Part shown: positions 42,723 through 52,059 of the stretch, in pieces
Numbering within the stretch: the stretch's first letter is position 1
How the letters are laid out: the number at the start of each line of letters is the position of its first letter
Assembly: GCA_001599815.1 (NCBI GenBank)
Contig: BCIA01000002.1
Location: 1,061,831 to 1,125,830, forward strand
DNA length: 64,000 bases
Reading direction: 5' to 3'
DNA from: Furcasterigmium furcatum
Taxonomy: Eukaryota > Ascomycota > Sordariomycetes > Glomerellales > Plectosphaerellaceae
The notes under the pieces: generated by a model
The model's input: the letters and a program-made list of their open reading frames with translations, nothing else
Databases searched by the model: none
Told to the model about the DNA's origin: nothing
Program-made: the position numbers and the translations under genes

Positions 42723-44354
42723 TTAGAAGGCGGCGATGGCAGCCAGGCCGACGGCGAAGAGGCCGCCCATGGTTTTGACGCGGGTGCCGGAGCTGGTCGT
42801 CACGGGCAGGGGGGCCTGGGGCTCCGGGGCGGGAGCGGGCTGCTGAGGCTGGGGAGCGGGTTGCTCGGGCTGGGGAGCAGGCTGCTCAGGCTGAGGGGCC
42901 GGCTGGACCTGCTGGGGAGCGGGCTGCTCAGGCTGAGGAGCGGGAGCAGGAGCAGGAGCAGGAGCCGGGGCAGGCTGAGGAGCAGGAGCCGGGGCGGGCT
43001 GGGGAGCCGGAGCGGGAGCGGGCTGAGGAGCCGGGACGGGCTGGGCGGGCACATAGGTCTGCTGAGCGGGGCAGGCAGGGCAGCCGGGGACGGGGACCTG
43101 GGTCGGGACCGCTGGAACCTCCTCAGTCTTGGTGGTGCCGATGTTGTTCTGGAAGATGACAACGCAGCCGGCAGCGGTGCACTTCTGCTCCTTCTGCTTG
43201 TACTCAGGCTCGGGCTGGACGGGCTGGACGGGCTGGACAGGCTGGGCGTCCTCCTTGCGGTACTCGCGGTCGAACTCGCGGCTGCAGTGGTGGCAGCCCT
43301 CGCGCTTGAAGTCTTTGCGGCAGTGCTCGGAGTGGCAAGAGTGCTTGCGGAAGTGCTTGCGGTGGTAGTACTCGCGGAACGTGCGGTGGCCGCTGTTGTG
43401 CTTGTGGCAGTGGTGGCAGCCGTGGCGGTGGAAGTGGCCCTTGCAGTGGTGAGACTGGCAGTCGTGGTTTCCGTGGTGCCCGTGGTGTCCGTGATGTCCG
43501 CCGTGGTGGTGGTTGTGGTGACCGCAGTGACCGCAGTGGTGGTGGCCGTGGTTGTTGCGGCAGAAGTCGGAGTGGCACGACTGGTACTCGATCCTGACGT
43601 TGTGGCAGTGCGAGCAGTGATGATGGTGGTGGTTGTGGCGGCAGAAGTCAGAGTGGCAGTCGTGGTGGCCGTGATGGTGGCCGCCGCCGTGGGCGTGCAG
43701 GTGGTTGTGGCCATGGTGGTGACGGCAGTGATGGCAGCCCTCGCGGTTGAAGTCGGAGCGGCAGTGGTCAGAAGAGCAAGAGTGATTCTTGTAGTGCACG
43801 ATGCGGTGGTGCTCGCGGCAGTGATGGCAGCCCTCGCGGTGGAAGTGGCCGCGGCAGTAGTCGGTATCACAGCCGTGATGATGGTGGCCACCCAGGTGGT
43901 GATGGCCGTGATGACCGTGATGGCCACAGTGACGGCAGTTGTGATGGTGATGGTTGTGCCTGCAGAAGTCCGAGTGGCAGTGGTGCCTGTGGGAGTGCTC
44001 CCTGCTGAACTCCTCGACGCGGTACTCCTCGTGGTTCTGGTGGTGGTGGCTGCGGCAGTGGTGGCATCCCTCACGGTTGAAGTCGTGGCGGCAGAAGTCG
44101 CCGTGGCAGTCGTGGGAGTGAGCCTTGGCAACGCCGGCGATCTTCTCGCCGACCTTGTTCTCCTTGTTGCTGTCCGCAACGGCGGTCTTCTCAACGGGGA
44201 CGGCGGGGAAGTCATGCTTGGGCAGAGCGTTGGTTCCCTGGGGAAGGGCGGCCGGCATGGCATTGGGCATGTCAGGCTGAGCGGCCGCGATGGCGGCGCT
44301 CGAGACCTGAGCAAGTCCGAAGAGGACTGCCAGGAAGGTGGCAGGCGCCCTCAT
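42723..44354 (-). CDS. Secreted GPI-type cell-surface protein with eight Cys/His-rich C-x4-C-x8-C-x2-C modules
   Basis: A single exon of 543 residues. Residues 1-20 form a signal peptide (hydrophobic LAVLFGLAQVSSA core). Residues 83-357 hold eight 18-residue modules with invariant spacing C-x4-C-x8-C-x2-C, separated by 9-25 residue linkers full of His and Gly. A short segment with CTAAGC and a CPAC motif follows. Residues about 434-519 are a Pro/Ala/Gln tract of the kind that spans fungal walls. The C-terminus (SSG, then a hydrophobic end LFAVGLAAIAAF) fits a GPI-anchor signal. I do not recognise the family. With 32 module cysteines and a very high His content, Zn or Cu binding at the cell surface is the obvious inference. 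A TATA box lies about 160 nt upstream. Confidence 0.87.
   Translation of the reverse strand: MRAPATFLAVLFGLAQVSSAAIAAAQPDMPNAMPAALPQGTNALPKHDFPAVPVEKTAVADSNKENKVGEKIAGVAKAHSHDCHGDFCRHDFNREGCHHCRSHHHQNHEEYRVEEFSREHSHRHHCHSDFCRHNHHHHNCRHCGHHGHHGHHHLGGHHHHGCDTDYCRGHFHREGCHHCREHHRIVHYKNHSCSSDHCRSDFNREGCHHCRHHHGHNHLHAHGGGHHHGHHDCHSDFCRHNHHHHHCSHCHNVRIEYQSCHSDFCRNNHGHHHCGHCGHHNHHHGGHHGHHGHHGNHDCQSHHCKGHFHRHGCHHCHKHNSGHRTFREYYHRKHFRKHSCHSEHCRKDFKREGCHHCSREFDREYRKEDAQPVQPVQPVQPEPEYKQKEQKCTAAGCVVIFQNNIGTTKTEEVPAVPTQVPVPGCPACPAQQTYVPAQPVPAPQPAPAPAPQPAPAPAPQPAPAPAPAPAPAPQPEQPAPQQVQPAPQPEQPAPQPEQPAPQPQQPAPAPEPQAPLPVTTSSGTRVKTMGGLFAVGLAAIAAF
43284..44108 (-). repeat. Eight protein-level repeats inside the Cys/His-rich gene
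   Basis: Modules start at Cys residues 83, 126, 162, 193, 233, 260, 299 and 340, each exactly 18 residues. Five end in GCHHC (1, 3, 4, 7 and 8; four of these as REGCHHC, module 7 as RHGCHHC). Three (2, 5 and 6) have a His run before CxHC. The variation between copies and the conserved Cys spacing indicate old duplication under constraint rather than recent slippage. Confidence 0.85.
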
Positions 44355-45369
44355 GGTGCTGGTGTTGGGGTTGGTGGAACGAACGAGGTGATGTAGCGAC
44401 TGACTGAGAGAAGAACCGACGAATCCCTGGCGAATCGAGACAACAGGAAGATAGCGAGTGTCCGTGAGAGAGAAGATGAGAACAGATATCTCGCTCCCAA
44501 GTATCCCTATCCTTTATACCCCTCGATCTAGAGAGCACACATGCTTCTGGACTCTCGTCGAGTGCCCAGCAGTGCCACCACCATGGATGACAGGCTTGAA
44601 ACCGGCTCCAGAGAGGATTCTGGTGTTGATGGCTGCCGTATCCCGACCCCGTGTTGCCATGGCGTCGCGATGGCCAGGGGAAATAAGGTTGTCGAACCCA
44701 AGCGTGAGGTTATCCGGAGGCTAAAGTCAATCGAGGCCCGTGTTGGCAGCGGGTTGGGTGGATCGGGGCACAAAGTCAATCCTCAGACGTGCAAGACACG
44801 AGGCGCACATGGCAACTGCAGCCTCGCTCGAGCTCCCCCGGGACGCGCCACAGGTGCGGCGTGACGGCTTGGCCAAGACCACTCAATCATCATGTCGATC
44901 TCTGGCTCGAATCGGGTTGTTTCTTCTGGCCGTCATGGTTGACAGCATTGGCTATTTGCCACGACATCAAGGTTTCATTCTTCAGCCCAGCCGGGTATCA
45001 TGCTCGACGCCGCGGCATGGCATGGCGTCCGGTCCCGGTCCCGGTGACGGTCCATGCGCATAGCCACCGCCGCAAGGCGCCCGAGGCTGGCCTGTGCCGA
45101 GCGATGGGCATGGACTTCGGTACGCATCTGGTGGTCGAACATTCTTGGCTGGCCGCGAGGATCAACCGTTCCACTTGTCAAAATGCAGATGCCGGACTTG
45201 TGAAAACAAATGATCGCTAATTCTTCCTGCTGGTACTGTACTGTACGGTACCTGCTGCGGCGAGTCCAGCAGCATCGCTGTGGTAGTGTCGCTACAGACT
45301 TCAAGTTGGTTCTTCTGTCCCCCTTTTCCGGGGCGCCGCCCGCTTTGTTGCCCGTCCACAGACTCAATC
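44355..45369. other. Promoter region of the Cys/His-repeat gene and 3' flank of ORMDL
   Basis: About 1 kb, no gene seen. The proximal 170 nt include the TATA-like box listed separately. Confidence 0.55.
44511..44518 (-). promoter_or_regulatory. TATA-like box of the Cys/His-repeat gene
   Basis: TATAAAGG on the - strand about 160 nt upstream of the ATG at 44354. It is one of the clearest TATA boxes in the window and fits an inducible or highly expressed surface protein. Confidence 0.55.
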
Positions 45370-46108
45370 CTACTCCTCCTGCGAGGATTGAAACAGGCCG
45401 ACACGCATCCGGTGGCTCTGCAGTAGCTAGTAAGCTTGGGTCGCTCCACGACGAACGGCGGGCGTAAGACTTACAAAAGGCAACTTCGGGATCACGACGG
45501 CTAACAGTGCCATAAAGTTGATGATGAAGTAGGCCAGGTCGTAATGGGTATAGTGAGTGCTGAGAAGGAAGAGCATGATAGGCACACTCAGCAGAAACTT
45601 TTTGGCCGGCGTATACTGGGCACCATCATCGATCTGCTCCCACATGTTGAGGTTGTCGAAGGCGCCACCATTGAAGTCGAATGGCACTCCCCGGACGTAG
45701 TGAAACATGATGTAGGACCCGAACATGTACGTAATGTTGGTCAGAGTCCATGACGTCTCCTGGGACACGCCTGGAAGGATGTCGTAGATGATCTTCAGGA
45801 GGGCGATGAGTACGAAGTGGATGGTCCAGGCTCCTGAATGGGGAGGCAGAATGTCAGCAGGCGTGTCGTGGCGGTGGTGGCGGTGGTAGGGGGAGCGCAG
45901 GGAGGGCGAGGGGAGGGGAGGGGGAGGCCGTAAGCGCGGCGGGGAAGGGGCAGTCAGAGGAGGTCCACGAACCTTTTGCGTTGACCCAGTTGGCATTGAG
46001 GTTCGGCACAACGGCCTGGTCACTTATTTGCTCGAGGGTCTCGGGCGGCTCGTAATGGACTTGGAGGATACTACTAGATCTCCTCCTCCTACCGGACCGG
46101 TCCGCCAT
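45370..46108 (-). CDS. ORM1: ORMDL-family regulator of sphingolipid synthesis
   Basis: Three exons, 46108-45973, 45833-45475 and 45417-45370, give 180 residues. The N-terminus has a Ser/Arg-rich patch (RSGRRRRSSSI), the likely target of regulatory phosphorylation as in yeast Orm1/2. The core follows: NLNANWVNAKGAWTIHF, ETSWTLTNITYMFGSYIMFH, GVPFDFNGGAFDNLNMWEQI, YTPAKKFLL, with about four membrane segments, ending in VIPKLPF. The short last exon adds SHRMRVGLFQSSQEE, matching the conserved HR-R end of the family. ORMDL proteins sit in the ER and restrain serine palmitoyltransferase. The donor after exon 1 (GTTCGT) is non-consensus but the joined reading is the conserved one. The start is the first ATG in a frame open far upstream. 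Confidence 0.92.
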
Positions 46109-47451
46109 GGGTTTGTACGAGGTGCTGCCGCGACGAGGTTGGTTGGCGGCGCCGTCGTAAGAGACGGTTCGAGAGATGAGGATTGGGGAAGACAGTTTGG
46201 CGGTATTGACGGGGGAAATACGGGGAATGTTGTGAAGAACGAGTCCGCCGGGGACGAGACGAGGCCGGGCGCGCGACGGTATGTAGATTCGGAAGAGAAA
46301 GGGGGACGGAGGGCGTTCGTGTCCTCTTGGTGGTCGGGATGATGTCACGAAAGGAGGATGGGAATCCGCGCGCGAGGGATGACGAGACCGAGTCGGGAAA
46401 CGAAGAAGCAAACGAGTGTCTGGCGATAGAGCTGCTGAAGATTCTGTGGATGGGCTCTGATGAACAGAGAAGGGTCGGATGGGCGGTGGCGGAAGGAAAG
46501 CGGCTGCTCTCGTGATGGGGAAAATGGATGTTTTTGGGAGATGGGAGTCGGAGAGGGACGAGACGGAGCAGCACCGAGACGAGAACGAGAGTCGTCGTAA
46601 GTGAAAGGACACGCTTGGCGAAAGGACCAGGCCATGGCCCAATGACGACCTGCCAATTGCCCCCCGACACCCACTTTTACTCCGTAGGACCCCAAGCTCC
46701 GGGCGCTGGGTTTCCCGTGCAGCCTGGCCAGCCCACTGTGGTGTCACCCCCCAGCTCCAGGCCTCTCCCACACTGGTTGCTCAGGCCATTACATAATGCA
46801 GGGTCGTGAACCTCCAATTTCCTAACAGCATACCAATGTACCTAGGAAGTCCGCGCCAAAGTAGCACCCGGGTCTCGTGTCCAATCCAGCTTCAGCAGGC
46901 CGGAAACACGGCATACCATCTGTGAATAGCCATGTTCAACAGAGGATGCACAGCGGAGGGATGGAGAATCCCTCGGCGAGGTTGTGGGCTGAGATATCCC
47001 GCGCTCGTATGGAATCCTGGTTAGAAACACCAGATCCCTAATTGGACCCCTATTTGGAATCCGACCCCTGGAGCAGCACTGGCACATGTCAGTTTTTGTT
47101 GGCTTATGTTGCAGACCGTGGCGAAATGACCACCATGTGCCCCCTCGGCGGGCTCTCAACCTCTCTCATCAGAGATTGCCCAAGCTCTTCCAGGGTCCTC
47201 ACCAATTTGATGCAAGCGAACTGATCGCCGTTTGGCCGTTCCATGCTCACGCTGGGGGCTACCTGCCGGGTAAACATCGGGCAACTGTCGCACTGCCTCC
47301 GGCGCTAGCGGCAGCGATAACGATAACGGCCAGTAATTTTTTGAGGTGAAGGTCTGAAGACTGACGTCTGGCCTAACAATGAGCAGCCACTTCAATGTGA
47401 CGCGCCTGGTCGAGAACCCATCTTTTATTCCTCTGTATTTTTCGCATTCTT

Positions 47452-47456
47452 TATAA
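47452..47456 (+). promoter_or_regulatory. TATA-like motif of the Air1-like gene
   Basis: TATAA in an AT-rich patch about 290 nt upstream of the ATG at 47745. A short motif, so only suggestive. Confidence 0.35.
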
Positions 47457-47556
47457 CTGGACGCCAGGCAATCCTCGGCCGGTGTTCTGGTACTACTGGA
47501 AGCTCCGTGCAGCTTCGTTTTAGTGTCAGTGCACACTTCCATCACCTCGGAGGCCA

Positions 47557-47619
47557 ATGCCCGAGCCTTTCCCATCGAGTCCCGTCGAGGAGAGACATCA
47601 GTCAACGCCGCTTTCTTAA
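47557..47619 (+). promoter_or_regulatory. 20-codon upstream ORF in the Air1-like leader
   Basis: ATG at 47557 opens a 20-codon frame ending in TAA at 47617-47619, 125 nt before the main start. It would be in the mRNA if transcription starts near the TATA-like motif at 47452. Confidence 0.4.
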
Positions 47620-47744
47620 GGGCTCCGGCAAGGTTTCCTGCAGCCCTGTCATACTCCCCTCACATATTCGAACTTTGGGTATCCTGTCACCCCGCAGTCT
47701 CACTGCAGCAAGCTACCCTTGAGAGATACTGCTCGGCGAGCCCT

Positions 47745-50301
47745 ATGAGCGCCCCGGAAGTTTCTGCCTCGGGCAGCAGCCCGCCAGAAAGCGCCCAAAA
47801 CGAGGCCACGTCTAAGAAAAGGGACTTGGACGAGGACCCGGTTGGTCTGCCTGCCACCTCTGCCGCGGCAGTTGAGCCTGGGTCGAAACGGCGCAAGACA
47901 AGCAAATCGCCCTCGGCTAGCTCCACGGTCACCACAAACCCAACGGAAGCATCACAGATCAAGCAGCCCACCGCTGTTTCCCCAAGAGAACCGGTTGCGA
48001 ATAGCCAGTCGCAAGATGCTCATGAGTCTTCTCTAGACCTTGATCATTTTGACGATATGGCCCAGCCAAAGAGGAAACGCGCAGCCTCGGCGGCGAGTGA
48101 GAACAAAGACAACAGCAGCAACATACCTACTATGAGAGTTGTCACTCGCTCAATGGCAGGAAACTCGAGCCAGAGCGACTCCGTCCCATCCAATGCTCAG
48201 CCCCCGAAAAGCAAAGGAAAGAAAGCGAAGAAGCAACGCGACATCCTCGAGGTGAAGAACCAGACATTCAACATGCCCACTGACCCTGTGCTTCTCGACC
48301 CTGCCTCCAAGGGGGAAACGTGGGAGTCCAAGGTTGCCCGTTTCAAGGCCGCCGTCAACAGCAAGAACCCCAAGGTTGATTTGTCCCAGAAAAATCTGCG
48401 GTTGGTTTTCAACAGGTATATCAAGGTGTCAGCTTGGCTTTCGGATAAGCAGCGAACGCAGAAGACTTTGGAAGCAACACGCGCATTCGCGCAGCTCCGG
48501 AAGGCTGGGAAACTCCAGGAACTGGTAGAACAAGCGAAACCAAAAGGTACGGCAGCTGTTGTTCTTGGGAGGAGGAAGGGTGTGTCTCTACTAACACATC
48601 TATTCAGACTACTGGGCCTACCCGGAGACGCCCATGCTCCTCGCGCCCTTATCGAAAGATGAGGGCGTGGAGGGAAAGCTGAGGCGACTTTGTGCGGCCC
48701 TCCTGAGGGAGAATTCAGATAAGCGGGATCTGATAACAACGGAAGAATTGGATGTGATGATCAGTCGTTGGACCAGAAATTATGGTTTCAAAGGCGTCCG
48801 GAACGCCAAGTCCAAACGTCAGGAGGTCACGTCGGAGATCGAGACCTTCAAGCAGACTCCATCCTACACTCAATTCCTCGACCAAATCCTGGAACAGACC
48901 CTGGGAACCGAGGAGGACCCTGTAATCATTGATGACGGAGGCGAAGAAGGGGCAGATGCTGGCGACGAGGAAGGGGAGGAGGAATCTTCTGAGGACGCTG
49001 AAGAAGATGAAGAGGAAGACGATGACGATGACGACGCCGAAGATGAAGAAGAGGAGAACAACGAGGAGAGCGAGGATGGAGCTGCAATCATTGCTGGCCA
49101 GGACTCGACCGCAAGCCGACCAGAAGCTGCCGAGCAGCGAACCCGACTTGTCGCCGCTGGGTCCGGACCTGCCCCAACGGCGAGCGATTGGGCATCTCTG
49201 CTCGAGCCAGCGACTGATGCCGACACCCTCTCGGTTGCTCATGTTGCAGTCAAGTCGTCGGACGATGCTCAGGTTCCTGGACGGGTGATCATGGCCGAGA
49301 ACGCAGTGCTCGAGGAGCAGCAGAAGTACTTCCCCGGCGGACTGACATCTCCGGCAGTTTGTGTCGTCTGCGCCTGCCCTGGCCATACCTTATCGGCATG
49401 CCCATCTGCGAAGTGCAAGCATTGCAGTGGCGATCACTTTTCTTGGCGTTGCCCTGGGCGCAGGCGTTGTACCAAGTGCAAGCAGTTCGGCCACCGAGCT
49501 GCGAAGTGCACGGAGAAGCTTGCGTTGACTCGGGCAGAGGGCCTTGCGTGCGCGTTCTGCGACTCACCAGACCACATGGAATACGATTGCAATGTGATCT
49601 GGAGGTCATTCCGGATCCTACGCCCCGAAGATAGAAAGACGGTTCGCAGCATCCCCGCCTTCTGCGGTCTCTGTGGAAGTGACGGCCACTTCTCAGATGA
49701 CTGTGGTCTGAAAGGGAACCGCCGCACGAACATGACATGGTCTTCGGCCAACAGAAGCCAGTACGTCGACGGGTCCTCCGAGCAAGAAGCCGTCTCCGCC
49801 CACTCCAAGGTCCCCGAGCCTCTGGGACCTGGCACACAGATCAAGGGTCTGTCAGCCAAACGAACTCACGTCTTCTACTCCGATAGCGACGGATCAGAGG
49901 AGGGCGAGTTCCTTGGCGGGAAAGTGCAGCCAAAGGCTGCCCCAGGGCAGATTCGAATGGCCACCAACATCCAGTTCACACCCGTCAACACAGGATTCCA
50001 GGGGCTGCCCCCTCCGCCCCCTCTGCCCCCTGGCCCGCCTCCTCCCGGACCACCTCCGCGAGGTGGAGGATATTCCAGCCTATCACAGTCACACGGGCTT
50101 CCTCCTCGCCCGGTGGCTCCGGGCCAGCCGTCCTTTGGACTGCCCCAGCCCCCGCTGCCAAACTACCCCCCTCCTCCTGGCCTCGGGATGAATGGTCCTG
50201 GCCAGCCGAGCAACGGCAGGAAGAGGCAGAACGGACCTCCTGGCGGGGGACCGAATCCCAACAAGCGTCCACGTCGCGGTCGCGGTGGGAAGCAGGGTTG
50301 A
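47745..50301 (+). CDS. AIR1: Air1/Air2-like zinc-knuckle subunit of the nuclear TRAMP complex
   Basis: Two exons, 47745-48546 and 48608-50301, around a 61-nt intron with a CTAAC branch, give 831 residues. The N-terminal third is Ser/Lys-rich with basic NLS-like clusters (SKRRKTSKS, PKRKRAASA). The middle carries a long Asp/Glu tract coded at about 48940-49080. Five CCHC-type knuckles follow at about 49360-49710, with the motif IWRSF between knuckles 4 and 5, matching the IWRxY linker by which yeast Air2 contacts Trf4. The C-terminus is a Pro/Gly-rich tract and a basic RG tail. Air proteins bind RNA and tether the Trf4/5 poly(A) polymerase and Mtr4 helicase for exosome targeting. It is far longer than yeast Air1/2 (about 350 residues); the additions are disordered. 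Confidence 0.85.
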
Positions 50302-51983
50302 TGGACTACACGCGTCTTGACGAGGTTGTCACCGGAAGTTGACGAGGCAGAGCCCCGTGGATGGCAAGTTTGTCCTGGAGACTCAGTGAGTCATTGGCTA
50401 CGATGGGTGCGGGACACCTTGCCCTGGGGGACAGGGAGTGTTGCGCACTTTTGCTAGGAACCGGTCGTCATGGGATTTTTTGGAGCCATGTGTATCACAT
50501 CGGGAGGATGCTGAGGTTGATGTGATGCGAGGGGGGAGATGTGTGCAATCATCATAGATACCCAATGTTGCCAATGTACTTTGCAATGGAGCAGAAGACG
50601 TTGTTATCAGTCTTGGGAGTGTGGTCCCGTCGGTTTCGAGCTGGGCAGATCCTCTCTCGCCCAATGATCCTGGGTGCTCAGGGAGAAGACGTGACTCAGG
50701 GGTTGGAGTGTTGTGTATCCGCTGAGGGCCATACACCAAAGCATGTTGCTCGAAGGGTGTTTCACCTCGACGACAACGAATTCAAGATATACCAGGCGAG
50801 CGGCTATGGAAATCAAAAGAGAGGAACCACGTCCAGACTGTGCTGTCGCCCGGGAGGAGTTGGCGGCCTCTGAGCGTCACACGTCGCCACTGATGGAGTC
50901 CACGGGTCAAATGCCTCGTGATCCATCCATCGTCCAAGCAACCAAGGACTGAGAGGAGGAAGCGCCGGGCTCTTTCATATATATCTCGCCCAACTGCATC
51001 GCGTGTATTTCGCGCCGCCAGACGCGTTGCGTCCGTCGCGCAGGACAGACGGCACCAATCACCATCGCCAAGCCCCCGACCCCTGCCCCTTTTCCCCAAT
51101 CACCACCGCGCACCACCGCGTCTCCGCGACCGCGACAGCGAGTCTTATCGATAGCGGCACTGGCTGCGGAGCACCCGATGCAGTCTGCATCTCGACCGGC
51201 TCCTCGGCCGTTGAATGGACGACGGCGGTGGGCTCTGCGACGGGCGTCCTGCAGGTCCCCCGGGGCGGGCCAGTGAGCACGTCCGGCGCGGTCTGCCGAC
51301 GCGGTCTCGGGAGACGACCGCGTGCCCATCCATGGCGTCGAGCTCTGCGCTACTGCAATGCAGGCCGTGGCAACCACCCAGGAGTGACTCACTGCCAGTC
51401 GTTTGCGGGGGGAGACGGGGACTTGGAGACTGCGACTCCTGGATGCCGCGATGGCGAAGATGGGCCCGGGAGATGCGCAAAAAACAAATCCCCAGGGCGA
51501 GGCGAGGCGGGCGGGAGAAAAAAGGGGGCTGGCTGGCCGGCCGGGCTGCTCGCGGGATCAGCCATGCAGATGGGAGAGGACGTGGATGGATATAACAGGC
51601 CGCGTCCGGGTCGGGCTGGGTCGCCTGTTCATGACCCTTCTTGTTGTCTGCATCTTCTGCTGCGCTTTAACTGTGTCTTGTTGTGAGATCCTGTGCATCA
51701 GCTACTCGGCTCCTCTGATTAGACATCTCACATCGAGCCTTGCTTACACCTGTGGCTTGCCTGTGGCCTTGCGAATAGCCTCATCACCCAGCCTCGTCGA
51801 CGTTCAGTTCGGACCATCTGAGACGACCCCTTGTGTAGATCCGCCACTTACACAGAGCACGGAATATCACCACTTACACCTCATACTCACTCACTCACCC
51901 AGCCTCCACCTGGCTCAACCTCCCCGAGGACCCTGCCATCATACACCCCGGGCTTCGTCACTTGACGACATGACCTTGCCGCC
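50302..51983. other. Intergenic region between the Air1-like gene and the F-box gene
   Basis: About 1.7 kb in tandem arrangement. Short open frames around 51003-51686 and 51403-52059 have no domain-like features. The final 150 nt are C/A/T-rich, consistent with a leader for the F-box gene. Confidence 0.55.
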
Positions 51984-52059
51984 ATGGACGCCCAGCAATC
52001 AACACCATTCTACAAGCTCTGGGAGAAGGACCATCAGCACATCAGGGACCGCATCCTAG
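51970..52059 (+). promoter_or_regulatory. 29-codon upstream ORF overlapping the F-box start
   Basis: ATG at 51970 lies 14 nt upstream of, and out of frame with, the F-box ATG at 51984. Its frame runs to TAG at 52057-52059, so it overlaps the first 76 nt of the main CDS. Ribosomes using it could not reinitiate at 51984, so it should repress translation unless skipped. Confidence 0.45.

Larger units (their letters stand above)
46109..47744. other. Divergent intergenic region between ORMDL and the Air1-like gene
   Basis: About 1.6 kb. On the - strand the ORMDL frame remains open for some 200 codons upstream but has no ATG; I treat it as 5' leader. The Air1-like side has a TATA-like motif near 47452 and an upstream ORF. 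No independent gene is supported. Confidence 0.55.

Noticed and set aside
42800..44314. 504-codon second frame on the - strand, Thr/Ser/Pro-rich
   Set aside because: It is a shifted reading of the same repetitive DNA; the true frame has a signal peptide, regular Cys spacing and a GPI tail.
24465..44354. Secondary metabolite cluster built on the aldo-keto reductase and O-methyltransferase
   Set aside because: They are 15 kb apart with housekeeping genes between, and no backbone synthase, P450 or transporter is present.
42420..44396. 658-codon open frame on the + strand, full of Val/Ala
   Set aside because: It is antisense to the Cys/His-repeat gene. The His/Cys codons read backwards as Val/Ala codons; there is no signal, domain or intron logic of its own.
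46109..46771. Long open extension upstream of ORMDL
   Set aside because: No ATG in frame, and the sequence is Ser/Pro/Arg low complexity unlike any ORMDL N-terminus.
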